This document shows, one piece after another, positions 1-7,569 of a stretch of DNA of 11,470 nucleotides. Origin of the DNA: Planctomycetota bacterium (GTDB lineage: Bacteria; Planctomycetota; Planctomycetia; Pirellulales; Pirellulaceae). Within the stretch, counting starts at the first letter, position 1, and each line of letters opens with the position of its first letter. The notes beneath the pieces are model-generated. The model searched no databases. It was not told the DNA's origin and saw only the letters and a list, made by a program, of their open reading frames with translations. The translations under genes and the position numbers were made by a program. The stretch is taken from assembly GCA_024274855.1 (NCBI GenBank), contig JAJSAJ010000781.1, positions 1 to 11,470 on the forward strand, in the 5' to 3' direction.

Positions 1-1
1 T

Positions 2-2791
2 GCGCGGTATTCCGATACGAACGGGTATGAGAAAGACCGCGTTCGGGTGATGTGGCCCTATCGCGATTGGGTCATCGATGCGCTGAATCGTGACATGCCA
101 TTCGATCAGTTCACTATCGAACAGATTGCGGGCGACATGTTGCCCAATGCGACGTTGTCACAACGGATTGCAACCGGTTTCCATCGCAACACGATGATCA
201 ATGAAGAAGGTGGTATCGACCCACAAGAATATCGCTTCCTGGCAGTTGTCGATCGAGTGGCGACAACGGGAGTTGCCTGGTTGGGGTTGAGTCTTGGATG
301 TGCACGTTGCCATTCGCATAAATATGATCCGATAACCCAGCAGGAATACTACCGGTTCTTCGCACTGTTGAACGATGCTGACGAACCGACCATCGACGTA
401 CCGACGGCCGAAATCACCGCGCGGCGTGCCGAGATCGAATCGCAGGTCGGCGTGATCGAGCGGAACTTTGGAAATCGATTCCCGCTGCCCGCCGATCGTT
501 GCTGTGAGGGAGGTCTTCCCAAAGAAGATCAACGGCAACAGTATCTGGAGATGAAGTTTGCCAAGTGGTCGAAGAAAGCGGCAGAAGATGCTGTGGCCTG
601 GCAGGTCCTGACCCCGTCCCATGTGGAGTCCAATCTCCCGAGCATCGATGTCCTGGCCGACCAGTCCGTGTTGGCCAGTGGCGGCCAGACCAAGAACGAC
701 ACGTTCACGGTGACTGCGGTTCCGAAGTTAGAGACGGTTACCGCAATTCGACTCGAAGTACTTCCCCATGAAACATTGCCCGAGCGTGGGCCGGGGCGAA
801 GAACGGTTGGGCAGGGAGCGAGCGCCGGAGTCGGCGACTTCTTTCTGAGCACATTCTCGGTTGATGTTGTCGACGCGAATGGGCAGGATCGCTCGATTGC
901 TCTGACCGATGCTTCACAGACGTTTGCGGCAAAGGACCGGGAGGCCCGGTTTGCGATTGACAAGAAAGGGGATACGGGGTGGTCGATCGCCGGTCGACCT
1001 GGCGAGCGTCACGTTGCCGTATTCCGCGTCAAGACGCCAATAAGTTTGAAGAGCGGGCAATTGATTCGCATCAGATTGGAACATGAATCGTTCTATCCGT
1101 CTGGATTGGGGCGATTTCGAATTTCGGTGACCGACGACCGGCGCCCGATGGTCGCGTCGCCAATTCCGGGTGACCTTCAACGCATCTTGCTCAAGCATTG
1201 TTCGAAATGGTCGGATTCGGAGACGGAGCGTATGCGTGAGTACTATTTGTCCGTCGCCCCCGAACTAGCGGACGAGCGGGCGAAGATCACCGAGTTGCGG
1301 AAAAAGCTGCCAACGTGTCCAACAACACTGGTCATGCAACAGCGGCCGGACCGTCATCACCGAAAGACCTTTTTTCACCATCGGGGTGAGTTTTTGCAGC
1401 CGGGAACGCTAGTAAGACCCGGCGTCCCCGACGCTCTGCATGCCCTGCCGGACGGCGTAAAGCCAGATCGCTTGGCTCTCGCCCGATGGCTTGTCGATCC
1501 CAGAAATCCGTTTGTCGGGCGGGTCACGGTGAACCGGCAGTGGCAGGCATTTTTCGGACGTGGGTTGGTCCGAACCACGGAAGATCTCGGAACCCAGGGG
1601 GCCTTGCCTACGCATCCAAAACTGCTCGACTGGTTGGCCGTCCGTTTTGTCGAGGACGGATGGTCGCTGAAGCGACTACATCGACTGATTGTCACGAGTG
1701 CGACGTATCGGCAAACGTCACGCCTGACCGAGCAGTTGCGGCGGCGCGATCCGGAGAACACGTTACTTGCGCGAGGGCCACGTGTTCGGCTGGCCGCCGA
1801 ATCGATTCGTGATGTTGTATTGAGTGCGAGTGGTCAGCTGAGCCCGAAGATCGGCGGACCGAGTGTTTTTCCGCCGCAGCCTGCCGGGATTACCGAGGCC
1901 GCCTACGGACCCCTGATGTGGACCGTCAGTCAAGGATCCGATCGCTATCGCCGTGGGCTGTACACGTTCAATAAGCGAACGGCACCCTATGTCGCCTACT
2001 TGCTTTTTGATGCACCAAGCGGCGAGTCGTGTCTGCCTCGGCGTGTGGTCTCGAATACCCCCTTGCAATCGCTCAATATGTTGAACGACCCAATCGTTGT
2101 CGAAGCCGCTCAGGTCCTTGCACGGCGCGCGATGCAGGTCGACAATGAGCGGGAGCGAGCGGTTTTCCTGTTTCGACGATGTTTGACTCGGCCGCCCGCG
2201 GCCGAAGAAATGGAGATCCTGCTGCGATCGCTCGAAGCCTATCGCCATCAACTGGCAGATGACGGCAACCCGTTGGCGGTGGTTGGCGGCGGTCTGCTTA
2301 AGAACTGGACATTTCGAAAAAGCGACGAAGGCTGGCAGGCGCGAAATCAGTGCCAGTTGGCGGTAGAAGATGGAACGCTACGGGTAACTAGTTCGGGTGA
2401 CGATCCTTTCTTTGGTACCGACGTACGGGGCCCCGCCGGGTTGTATCGGGTTGCGTTTCTCGCTCGGTTTGATGGATCTGGCCAAGGCCAGCTGTTTTGG
2501 CGGACGGACGCTGAATCAACGGAGGCGGCTGAGCGATCCGTGGCGTTTCCGCTGCAGTCCGGGCAGTGGCACATTACCACTGTTCAGTTGACTGCGGCTT
2601 CACCGCTGACCGCGTTACGAATTGATCCGGGATCGACCCAAGGAACATCACGGTTTGATTGGATTCGCGTCACTTATGGATCGTCTGATTTGCCGCCGCT
2701 CCCGAAAAAGACGGATCTTGTCGATCTGGCCAGTTGGACGCTTTTGGCCCGATCGCTGCTAAACGTCGATGAATTGATCATGAAACCCTAA
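2..2791 (+). CDS. DUF1549/DUF1553 (PSCyt2-PSD1) protein, 5' partial
   Basis: The reading frame is open from base 2, so the true start lies left of the window; the ATG at 47 is internal. The first residues (ARYSDTNGYEKDR, then WPYRDWVIDALNRDMPFDQFT) are the signature of DUF1549 (PSCyt2). A CxxCH haem-type motif (CARCH, bases 299-313) follows, embedded in the conserved HSHKYDPI context. Counting from the ATG at 47, residues about 184-367 form a beta-rich module usual in this family, and residues about 477-726 are DUF1553 (PSD1: LARWLVDPRNPF, VNRQWQAFFGRGLV, and the SNTPLQSLNMLNDP stretch). Residues about 747-878 look like a carbohydrate-binding beta-sandwich ending in 'FDWIRV', inserted before the usual family ending (WTLLARSLLNVDE). 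The family is extracytoplasmic, often encoded beside sulfatases and DUF1501 proteins, and its biochemical role is unproven. It precedes the DUF1501 gene on the same strand, but 237 bases away. Confidence 0.95.
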   Translation, partial: ARYSDTNGYEKDRVRVMWPYRDWVIDALNRDMPFDQFTIEQIAGDMLPNATLSQRIATGFHRNTMINEEGGIDPQEYRFLAVVDRVATTGVAWLGLSLGCARCHSHKYDPITQQEYYRFFALLNDADEPTIDVPTAEITARRAEIESQVGVIERNFGNRFPLPADRCCEGGLPKEDQRQQYLEMKFAKWSKKAAEDAVAWQVLTPSHVESNLPSIDVLADQSVLASGGQTKNDTFTVTAVPKLETVTAIRLEVLPHETLPERGPGRRTVGQGASAGVGDFFLSTFSVDVVDANGQDRSIALTDASQTFAAKDREARFAIDKKGDTGWSIAGRPGERHVAVFRVKTPISLKSGQLIRIRLEHESFYPSGLGRFRISVTDDRRPMVASPIPGDLQRILLKHCSKWSDSETERMREYYLSVAPELADERAKITELRKKLPTCPTTLVMQQRPDRHHRKTFFHHRGEFLQPGTLVRPGVPDALHALPDGVKPDRLALARWLVDPRNPFVGRVTVNRQWQAFFGRGLVRTTEDLGTQGALPTHPKLLDWLAVRFVEDGWSLKRLHRLIVTSATYRQTSRLTEQLRRRDPENTLLARGPRVRLAAESIRDVVLSASGQLSPKIGGPSVFPPQPAGITEAAYGPLMWTVSQGSDRYRRGLYTFNKRTAPYVAYLLFDAPSGESCLPRRVVSNTPLQSLNMLNDPIVVEAAQVLARRAMQVDNERERAVFLFRRCLTRPPAAEEMEILLRSLEAYRHQLADDGNPLAVVGGGLLKNWTFRKSDEGWQARNQCQLAVEDGTLRVTSSGDDPFFGTDVRGPAGLYRVAFLARFDGSGQGQLFWRTDAESTEAAERSVAFPLQSGQWHITTVQLTAASPLTALRIDPGSTQGTSRFDWIRVTYGSSDLPPLPKKTDLVDLASWTLLARSLLNVDELIMKP

Positions 2792-2839
2792 TGGCAAAAC
2801 TCGTGGTAAGAAACCGGCTGCTCGCTTCGAACGCTTGAA

Positions 2840-3007
2840 ACACTTTAGCTGTCTGCAGGAAAGCTGTCTGGGAGAAAACGTTGAATGTGCGGGATCTGGC
2901 GCGTTTTTTCGCGGCCTTGTGTGTAATCTGCAGATCAGGTTTTGACCGCGAAAAAAGGGGCCTGCTCCCCTCTCCACGGACGACTCCTTTCCAGATGGCT
3001 AAAGTGT
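2840..3007. repeat. MITE-like quasi-palindromic intergenic element
   Basis: The two ends are imperfect inverted repeats: 2840-2863 on the + strand and the reverse complement of 2987-3007 both start ACACTTTAGC and agree at about 19 of 21 positions with one 3-base gap. Inside, 2904-2914 (TTTTTTCGCGG) pairs perfectly with 2946-2956, roughly concentric with the ends, so the whole 168 bases could fold as one long interrupted hairpin. A second small stem, GGGG/CCCC, lies at 2957-2970, and AGCTGTCTG is repeated directly at 2847-2855 and 2862-2870. I see no clear target-site duplication and no reading frame. It fills the space between two genes that are normally close together. It could be a miniature inverted-repeat element or a structured leader or regulator of the DUF1501 gene; copy number elsewhere in the genome would decide. 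Confidence 0.5.
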
Positions 3008-3021
3008 CGCGAATACTTTAG
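2999..3021. promoter_or_regulatory. Operator-like palindrome before the DUF1501 gene
   Basis: CTAAAGT (2999-3005) and ACTTTAG (3015-3021) are perfect 7-base inverted arms separated by 9 bases, ending 7 bases before the first possible start codon at 3029. The left arm coincides with the right end of the 2840-3007 element, so it may be part of that repeat rather than an independent site. The position would suit a repressor site or a start-proximal RNA hairpin. No binding protein can be named. Confidence 0.3.
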
Positions 3022-3028
3022 ATAGACC

Positions 3029-4495
3029 ATGGACCAACGAGAATTGACAAATCCCATGACGAACGAAAGCCCACGGACCTCAACACGCCGTCACTTTTTC
3101 GAACGATGTGGTGTTGGTGTCGGCAAAATTGCACTGGCTTCCCTGTTGTGTGGGCCGCGGTCCGGATCGTGCGGTACCGAGATGTCCTCGCCGGACAATC
3201 TTCTTGCGCCGAAATCGCCTCATTTCGCGCCCAAGGTCAAGCGGGTGATTTACCTGTTCATGGCGGGCGCGCCGAGCCAGCTGGATCTTTTCGATAACAA
3301 ACCGATCTTGTCGAAACTCGAAGGAAAGCCAGTGCCGGCCGAGGTCGTCAAGGACCAACGCTACGCCTTTATTCGCCCCGATTCCACACTGCTTGGGCCT
3401 CGTTTTAAGTTCGCGAAACGCGGTCATTGTGGTACGGAATTGTCCGACATGTTGCCTCACCTGGCCGAAGTGGTCGATGAGATCGCGGTGATTAAGTCAA
3501 TGCACACGAATCAGTTCAACCACGCTCCGGGACAGATCCTGATGAACTCAGGCAGCCCGCTTCCGGGCCGACCCGCGATGGGCTCCTGGGTCGTCTATGG
3601 GCTCGGTGCCGAGACGGAGGACCTACCCGCTTTTGTCGTTCTGTCGACCGGCGGTGGCACGAGTGGTGGTGCCGCGAACTGGTCGAATGGCTTTCTTCCC
3701 GGTCGGTATGCTGGAGTCCCATTTCGCTCGCAGGGAGACCCTATCTTGTTTGTGGCGAATCCGCCTGGTGTCTCCCGCAAACTGCAACGCGAGTCGATCG
3801 ATATGATTCAGACGTTGAATCGGCACCAGTTGCGAATTGTCAGAGATCCCGAGATCGCGACTCGTATCAACGCATACGAGACTGCGTTCCGCATGCAAAG
3901 CCGCGCCCCCGAGTTGATGGACTTACGCCAGGAGACCAAGGAGACCATTGAGCTTTACGGTGCGGAACCTGGAAAGGCGTCGTTTGCGAATAACTGCCTT
4001 CTGGCACGCCGGTTGGTCGAACGAGGTGTGCGGTTTGTTAACGTTTACCACAAAGGCTGGGACCATCATTCGAATGTGGAAGGTGGACTTAAGACCCAGT
4101 GCGGGCAGACGGACCGAGCCTGCAGCGCATTGATCAAGGACCTGAAGCGACGTGGGCTTCTGGACGATACGCTCGTTGTCTGGGGTGGCGAATTCGGGCG
4201 AACACCCATGGTCGAATCAAGTGCCGCGCTTGGCCGCAAACTTGGCCGCGATCACCATCCGCAAGCGTTCACGATTTGGCTGGCCGGCGGAGGTGTGAAA
4301 CCTGGTATCTGCGTTGGGCAGACTGACGATTTGGGATTCCATATCGTCGATTCGCCGTTTCATGTGTTTGATCTGCAAGCCACGATTCTGCATTTGCTGG
4401 GTTTGGACCATAAACGCCTGACGTTCAAGTATCAAGGGCGAGATTTTCGACTGACCGATGTGCATGGCGAGTTGATCAAACCGGTCCTTGCGTAA
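3029..4495 (+). CDS. DUF1501 domain protein, Tat-exported
   Basis: A 488-residue protein of the DUF1501 family, which is distantly related to the alkaline phosphatase/sulfatase fold and widespread in Planctomycetes; no reaction is established. The N-terminus has a twin-arginine leader (TRRHFF, Arg20-Arg21, then a hydrophobic stretch to about residue 42). Family landmarks are VKRVIYLFMAGAPSQLDLFD near residue 70, WDHHSN (Asp345, His346, His347), GGEFGRTP (residues 386-393), GRDHHP (406-411) and the C-terminal HLLGLDHKRLTF...GRDFRLTDVHG ending. The clustered Asp/His residues are plausible metal ligands. The ATG at 3056 (residue 10) is an alternative start that would put the Arg pair closer to the N-terminus; neither start has a strong ribosome binding site. 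It is the usual partner of the upstream DUF1549/DUF1553 gene. Confidence 0.95.
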   Translation: MDQRELTNPMTNESPRTSTRRHFFERCGVGVGKIALASLLCGPRSGSCGTEMSSPDNLLAPKSPHFAPKVKRVIYLFMAGAPSQLDLFDNKPILSKLEGKPVPAEVVKDQRYAFIRPDSTLLGPRFKFAKRGHCGTELSDMLPHLAEVVDEIAVIKSMHTNQFNHAPGQILMNSGSPLPGRPAMGSWVVYGLGAETEDLPAFVVLSTGGGTSGGAANWSNGFLPGRYAGVPFRSQGDPILFVANPPGVSRKLQRESIDMIQTLNRHQLRIVRDPEIATRINAYETAFRMQSRAPELMDLRQETKETIELYGAEPGKASFANNCLLARRLVERGVRFVNVYHKGWDHHSNVEGGLKTQCGQTDRACSALIKDLKRRGLLDDTLVVWGGEFGRTPMVESSAALGRKLGRDHHPQAFTIWLAGGGVKPGICVGQTDDLGFHIVDSPFHVFDLQATILHLLGLDHKRLTFKYQGRDFRLTDVHGELIKPVLA

Positions 4496-4546
4496 GTTGC
4501 TGACCACCGGAAGCCGGGCGGAGTCTTGATTGCCTATTATGTGGAG

Positions 4547-4572
4547 AACGCGTGGTTCGGAGAGCACGCGTT
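4547..4572. terminator. Hairpin between convergent genes, possible bidirectional terminator
   Basis: AACGCGTG (4547-4554) and CACGCGTT (4565-4572) are perfect 8-base inverted arms around a 10-base loop. It sits between the ends of the DUF1501 gene (+) and the TPR gene (-). No real U-tract follows on either strand (only TTT on +), so intrinsic termination is uncertain. Nothing else is visible in 4496-4684. Confidence 0.35.
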
Positions 4573-4684
4573 TCAGAGAGACAGCCAGAATCCGAAGCAA
4601 ATGCCGGCCAATCCTTCCGATGGGGATTGGACTCGAGTAGATCAACAGAAAGCGAACTTTGCATGGGTGAACATTCAATGTGGT

Positions 4685-5365
4685 TCACGACTTATCGTTT
4701 CTGGAAATCTTTCGGAGTTTGTCGATTCGGCTCTTGATAACTTCCGGTTGATGGTACCCGCAAAGAACCGCTTTCTTGAGTTGCTGCTCTGCCTCGTCGA
4801 ACCGTTCGACAGTCGCGTATGCGATAGCCAGATTTGAATGCGCTACCGCAAGGGAGTCGTCCAATTCCACGGCGCGCTCAAGGTGCTGGATCGCCGATTC
4901 GTAGTCGCCTTGAACGATGGCCAACGCGCCCATGCTCACGTAAAGCGGGGCGTAGTTTGGGGCGAGTTCCGCCGCTTTCGCATACGCGTCAGCTGCTTTG
5001 TCGTACTGGCCCATCAAACGAAGAACTACGCCTCGATTCACGTACGCCTCGTGGTTTGCAGGGTCTTGCTCAATTGCTTTGTCCTGATATTCCAAGGACT
5101 TTGTGTACTCGCCCAACTCGAGGTAGCAGTTGCCAATCATTGTGAGCACATAAGTCTTGGACTGCTCGTCCATCGGGGTTTCAATCGCGCTTTGGAAATG
5201 AGGTAAAGCCTCCGAGAACTTGCGCTGAGTGAATAATTGCTGTCCCAGTTCCACGTCAGTATCTCGAGTGGATTGGATTGTCCCGACGGGGTTCGGTTGA
5301 GAATCACAGCCGGTCAGGGACAGCATGAGGAGCAAGCAGGTCGATACGACAATATACAGGGGCAT
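4685..5365 (-). CDS. TPR-repeat lipoprotein
   Basis: A 226-residue protein with a lipoprotein signal peptide: a hydrophobic stretch at residues 3-17 and the lipobox LTGC with Cys20 as the lipidation site, so the mature protein should be membrane-anchored outside the cytoplasm. About five tandem tetratricopeptide repeats follow: residues 37-68 (divergent), 71-104, 105-138, 139-172 and 173-200, with the usual spaced Gly/Ala/Tyr and a Pro near the end of several repeats (EQDPAN, ELAPNY). The C-terminus is short and charged. TPRs are protein-protein scaffolds; no partner can be named. The start is supported by AAGGAAG five bases upstream of the ATG (complement of 5371-5377). It is convergent with the DUF1501 gene, so it is transcribed separately from it. 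Confidence 0.93.
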   Translation of the reverse strand: MPLYIVVSTCLLLMLSLTGCDSQPNPVGTIQSTRDTDVELGQQLFTQRKFSEALPHFQSAIETPMDEQSKTYVLTMIGNCYLELGEYTKSLEYQDKAIEQDPANHEAYVNRGVVLRLMGQYDKAADAYAKAAELAPNYAPLYVSMGALAIVQGDYESAIQHLERAVELDDSLAVAHSNLAIAYATVERFDEAEQQLKKAVLCGYHQPEVIKSRIDKLRKISRNDKS

Positions 5366-5370
5366 AGGTG

Positions 5371-5377
5371 CTTCCTT
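5371..5377 (-). promoter_or_regulatory. Ribosome binding site of the TPR lipoprotein
   Basis: AAGGAAG on the minus strand, 5 bases from the ATG at 5365. It fixes the start that yields the full signal peptide and lipobox. Confidence 0.7.
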
Positions 5378-5378
5378 G

Positions 5379-6070
5379 TGACTAACGACCAGATTTCATG
5401 CGTGCCGTGGATGTGAGTTGAACGCTGACCTGCAATTCAAAGCACAAGGCCGCAACAGAAACGTATCCCCGAAAACCGGAGCGGCAAACCGTTGTGGCGG
5501 AGAATCCTGCCTGGCGGGGCAATTACTCTCGCGTCGACTCGATGGAATAACGCATGCGGTCATTATGCAGCTTTCACGGGCGGCGTGGTAGCCTGGCAGG
5601 AGTATTTTTTATTCTCGCGGTGAGGGTTGCCAATTGGACCCGTTTGAGGAGATGCTTCCGGAACACGCCAAACGCATTTGTAGTTCTCCGCAACAAAGCA
5701 GCGCGCGGAAAACTCGGCAGATGACAGGCAGCAGAGCGATTTCCCTGCCGGTTCGTTTCTCGTCAACTCCCTGCTGCACACGGCAGATGGTTGAGCCGAT
5801 TTGGACGCTGCTCGAGATTGACTGCGGCAGATATCCACCGCGATCGTGACGAGGCTGTGAGTTCGGCGTAAACAGTTTCCATGCGCTCGCCAAAACGGTA
5901 CAATTTTGTATTCCTTTCAGGCGGAGTGCGTGAGAATAGACTGCCGTGTTGCAATACGTCGGAGAGCTTTGGGCCAGGTAGGCGCGAGGGCGAGAATCGT
6001 TCTGCATGTCGCCGAGCGAGAGCTTTGATCCAGCCAGCAGGTTCTGCGGATTGGCCCGAGCCGTCTTAAG
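5379..6070. other. Long intergenic region without a convincing gene
   Basis: About 700 bases separate the divergent TPR gene (-) and the Tat-exported gene (+). Reading frames on both strands here are short, rich in Ser, Cys and Arg, and show no domain, no hydrophobic leader and no ribosome binding site. I see no tRNA-like cloverleaf, CRISPR repeat or insertion-sequence ends. Minor structure includes the 8-base palindrome CCAATTGG near 5629-5636 and the run GTATTTTTTATT near 5601. It must hold the promoters of both flanking genes and could hide a small RNA or a decayed gene. Confidence 0.5.
5876..5904 (+). promoter_or_regulatory. Possible sigma-70-type promoter for the gene at 6084
   Basis: TTTCCA (5876-5881), a 17-base spacer and TACAAT (5899-5904) match the -35/-10 consensus at 4 of 6 and 5 of 6 positions. 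TACAA is mirrored by TTGTA just after it (5906-5910), giving a small near-palindrome over the -10 region. The implied leader is about 170 bases. Planctomycete promoters are poorly defined, so this is a weak call. Confidence 0.25.
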
Positions 6071-6077
6071 AGGAGAG
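6071..6077 (+). promoter_or_regulatory. Ribosome binding site deciding the start at 6084
   Basis: AGGAGAG lies 6 bases before the ATG at 6084. It favours this start over the upstream ATG at 6006 in the same frame and gives a protein that begins directly with a Tat leader. Confidence 0.75.
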
Positions 6078-6083
6078 AATCCA

Positions 6084-7000
6084 ATGAACAAACGACGGAT
6101 GACTACTTTGCCGAGTCGCCGCGACTTCTTCGCGTCAGCGACCGCCGGATTGGCGACATGGGCTGTGCAGAGTTCCGTCTTGGCTCAGCCGCCCGTGGCG
6201 AAGGATGACATGGTGAGCGATAGACTTTGGGTCTTCGCCTGTGCCGCTAACAGCGACTTTCCTCACCTCGGCCGGCGGTCGGTCATGACGCCGGCCGAAA
6301 GCGCGTTCTACTTGGACGTGCCGAATATCATCGTTGTCCAGTCAAGTACGACAGAGGCTCCTTACGGCCGTCTGGAGCCCCGTTTGCGCAATACGCGGTT
6401 GCCCTGCGCCCGCTGCAGCGGGTTGTGTGGTCGGTCGTTGGTTCAGGCGGATTCCATTCGGACAGCGAGACCGAGGAGGTCCTGAAACTCGCTCGCTCGA
6501 CACCCAACTTCGCAGGCATCATGCTCGACGATTTCTTCACCGGCGAAAAGAAAGGCAAGCGCGCGCAGTTGACGCTGCAACAACTCGCCGATATTCGTTG
6601 CCGCCTCAAAGGCATTGACCCGAAGCTCGACATCTTTGCAACCCTTTACACTCACCATCTCGACCTGCCCATTCGAGACTATCTCGAATTGATCGACGTG
6701 GTTACGTTATGGACGGGAAACTCGGATGATTTGACGCACTTGGAGCCAAATCTCAGAAAGGCGGAAGCACTTGCTCCGAAAACCAGAAAGATGCTCGGTT
6801 GTTATGTGGTCGATTACGGGCGCAAGCGAGGTGTACCGGTGCCGCAGATGCGGTTGCAGTGCGACACAGGATTGCGATGGCTTCGCCAACGGCGCATTGA
6901 AGGAATAATCTTTCTCGGGAACACGACGATGGATCTGGGATTCGAGTCTGTGGAATGGACGCGACAGTGGATTCGGAAAGTGGGGAAGACTCGTCTCTAG
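6084..7000 (+). pseudogene. Tat-exported hypothetical protein, split by a one-base frameshift
   Basis: The first frame begins MNKRRMTTLPSRRDFF, a twin-arginine leader (Arg12-Arg13) with probable cleavage after SVLA (residue 34), and reads sensibly to 'YGRLEP' (codon ending 6380). It then turns into Arg/Cys-rich nonsense and stops at 6485. The next frame is sensible from about 6381 to 7000. Adding one C to the run CCCC at 6378-6381 joins them as LEP-PFAQYAVALRPLQRVVWSVVG and gives a continuous 305-residue product. The second part has alternating strands and helices (GIMLDDFF, DIFATLYTHH, VVTLWTGNSDDL, MLGCYVVDYG, EGIIFLGNT), suggestive of a TIM-barrel-like fold; Asp/Glu at strand ends could be catalytic, but I know no named family or reaction. 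Either a sequencing error in a homopolymer or a genuine recent inactivation would explain the break. In an uncorrected annotation it would appear as two ORFs, 6084-6485 and 6425-7000. Confidence 0.8.
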
Positions 7001-7056
7001 ACGTACCGCATCACATTGATCCTGTGGTTGAAATATTCGAGCTGCGGCGACTTAGG

Positions 7057-7458
7057 TTACTGACGCTGATACCGTGCCGCAAATACGTTCAGGTCGTGTT
7101 GAAACAATTCGAAGATCGCCTGTGGATCATCGATCCCGCGACCAGCGAGCACGGCGCCCGTGTTATTGTCAATGAACAGATAGTCTCCCTGTTGCGTGAT
7201 CTGGCCATAGCCCCAACGCTCGGTCGATCCGACGGTCAAGAGAGAGTCGTGAACTTCCGGCAACGGTCGATCGGCCAGGAAATGAAGGATGATATGCGGA
7301 AGGTCCTTGTGTGAGAGAAACGCGCTGATGCGTTGCGGAGCGATACCTCGCCCCGACACTAGCAAACGCCGCATGACAGCTTGAATGTGGTCGGCGCCCC
7401 CTGCACTCACTCCGTAGGTTGTTGGCGGGACTGCACTGCCGGCTAAAGCAGGCGGCAT
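7057..7458 (-). CDS. Small uncharacterised protein, faint SUKH-like pattern
   Basis: A 133-residue reading frame whose C-terminal two thirds look like a real folded protein: helices (HIQAVMRRLL, ISAFLSHKDLP), then HDSLLTVGSTERWG, then GDYLFIDNNTGAVLAG, then a final helix (IFELFQHDLNVFAARYQ). The order 'IxxFLxxxxLP ... LxxxG ... GDxLxIDxxTGxV ... F' is reminiscent of SUKH-type immunity proteins, but that is only a pattern impression. The start is uncertain: the ATG at 7458 has no ribosome binding site, and the frame stays open further upstream, across the start region of the neighbouring fructose-bisphosphatase gene, without another ATG, GTG or TTG. The Pro/Ala-rich first 20 residues may be non-native, so it could be the remnant of a longer gene. 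It is convergent with the frameshifted gene and divergent from the fructose-bisphosphatase. The overlapping plus-strand frame (6955-7314) is less protein-like. Confidence 0.5.
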   Translation of the reverse strand: MPPALAGSAVPPTTYGVSAGGADHIQAVMRRLLVSGRGIAPQRISAFLSHKDLPHIILHFLADRPLPEVHDSLLTVGSTERWGYGQITQQGDYLFIDNNTGAVLAGRGIDDPQAIFELFQHDLNVFAARYQRQ

Positions 7459-7545
7459 CGGGACGCGGGTGGCTGGTAACCAGGTAGGAATGCGGGTAGG
7501 TTGTTTGCTGGTGTTGAGAATAGACTTGTTTTCGTCAGGTTTGCT

Positions 7546-7562
7546 TATACATCCAGTAGGAA
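7546..7562 (+). promoter_or_regulatory. RBS and possible -10 element for fructose-bisphosphatase
   Basis: AGGAA (7558-7562) lies 7 bases before the ATG at 7570 and sets that start over the in-frame TTG at 7501. TATACA at 7546-7551 resembles a -10 box but would leave an unusually short leader, and no good -35 is seen, so the promoter part is weak. Confidence 0.4.
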
Positions 7563-7569
7563 CCTTCTG

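Noticed and set aside
4526..4837. Plus-strand 103-residue frame between the DUF1501 and TPR genes
   Set aside because: Most of its second half is antisense to the clear TPR lipoprotein, there is no ribosome binding site, and no domain is seen.
5609..6091. Minus-strand 160-residue frame in the long intergenic region
   Set aside because: Composition is random-looking (many Ser, Arg, Cys), with no leader or motif, and it covers the ribosome binding site and likely promoter of the gene at 6084.
6955..7314. Plus-strand 119-residue frame after the frameshifted gene
   Set aside because: It overlaps the end of that gene, has no ribosome binding site, and is rich in Arg, Val and Ile without pattern; the minus-strand frame on the same DNA is more protein-like.
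7473..7483. CTGGT-A-ACCAG palindrome between divergent genes
   Set aside because: Only 5-base arms; expected by chance at this scale and not tied to any recognisable promoter.
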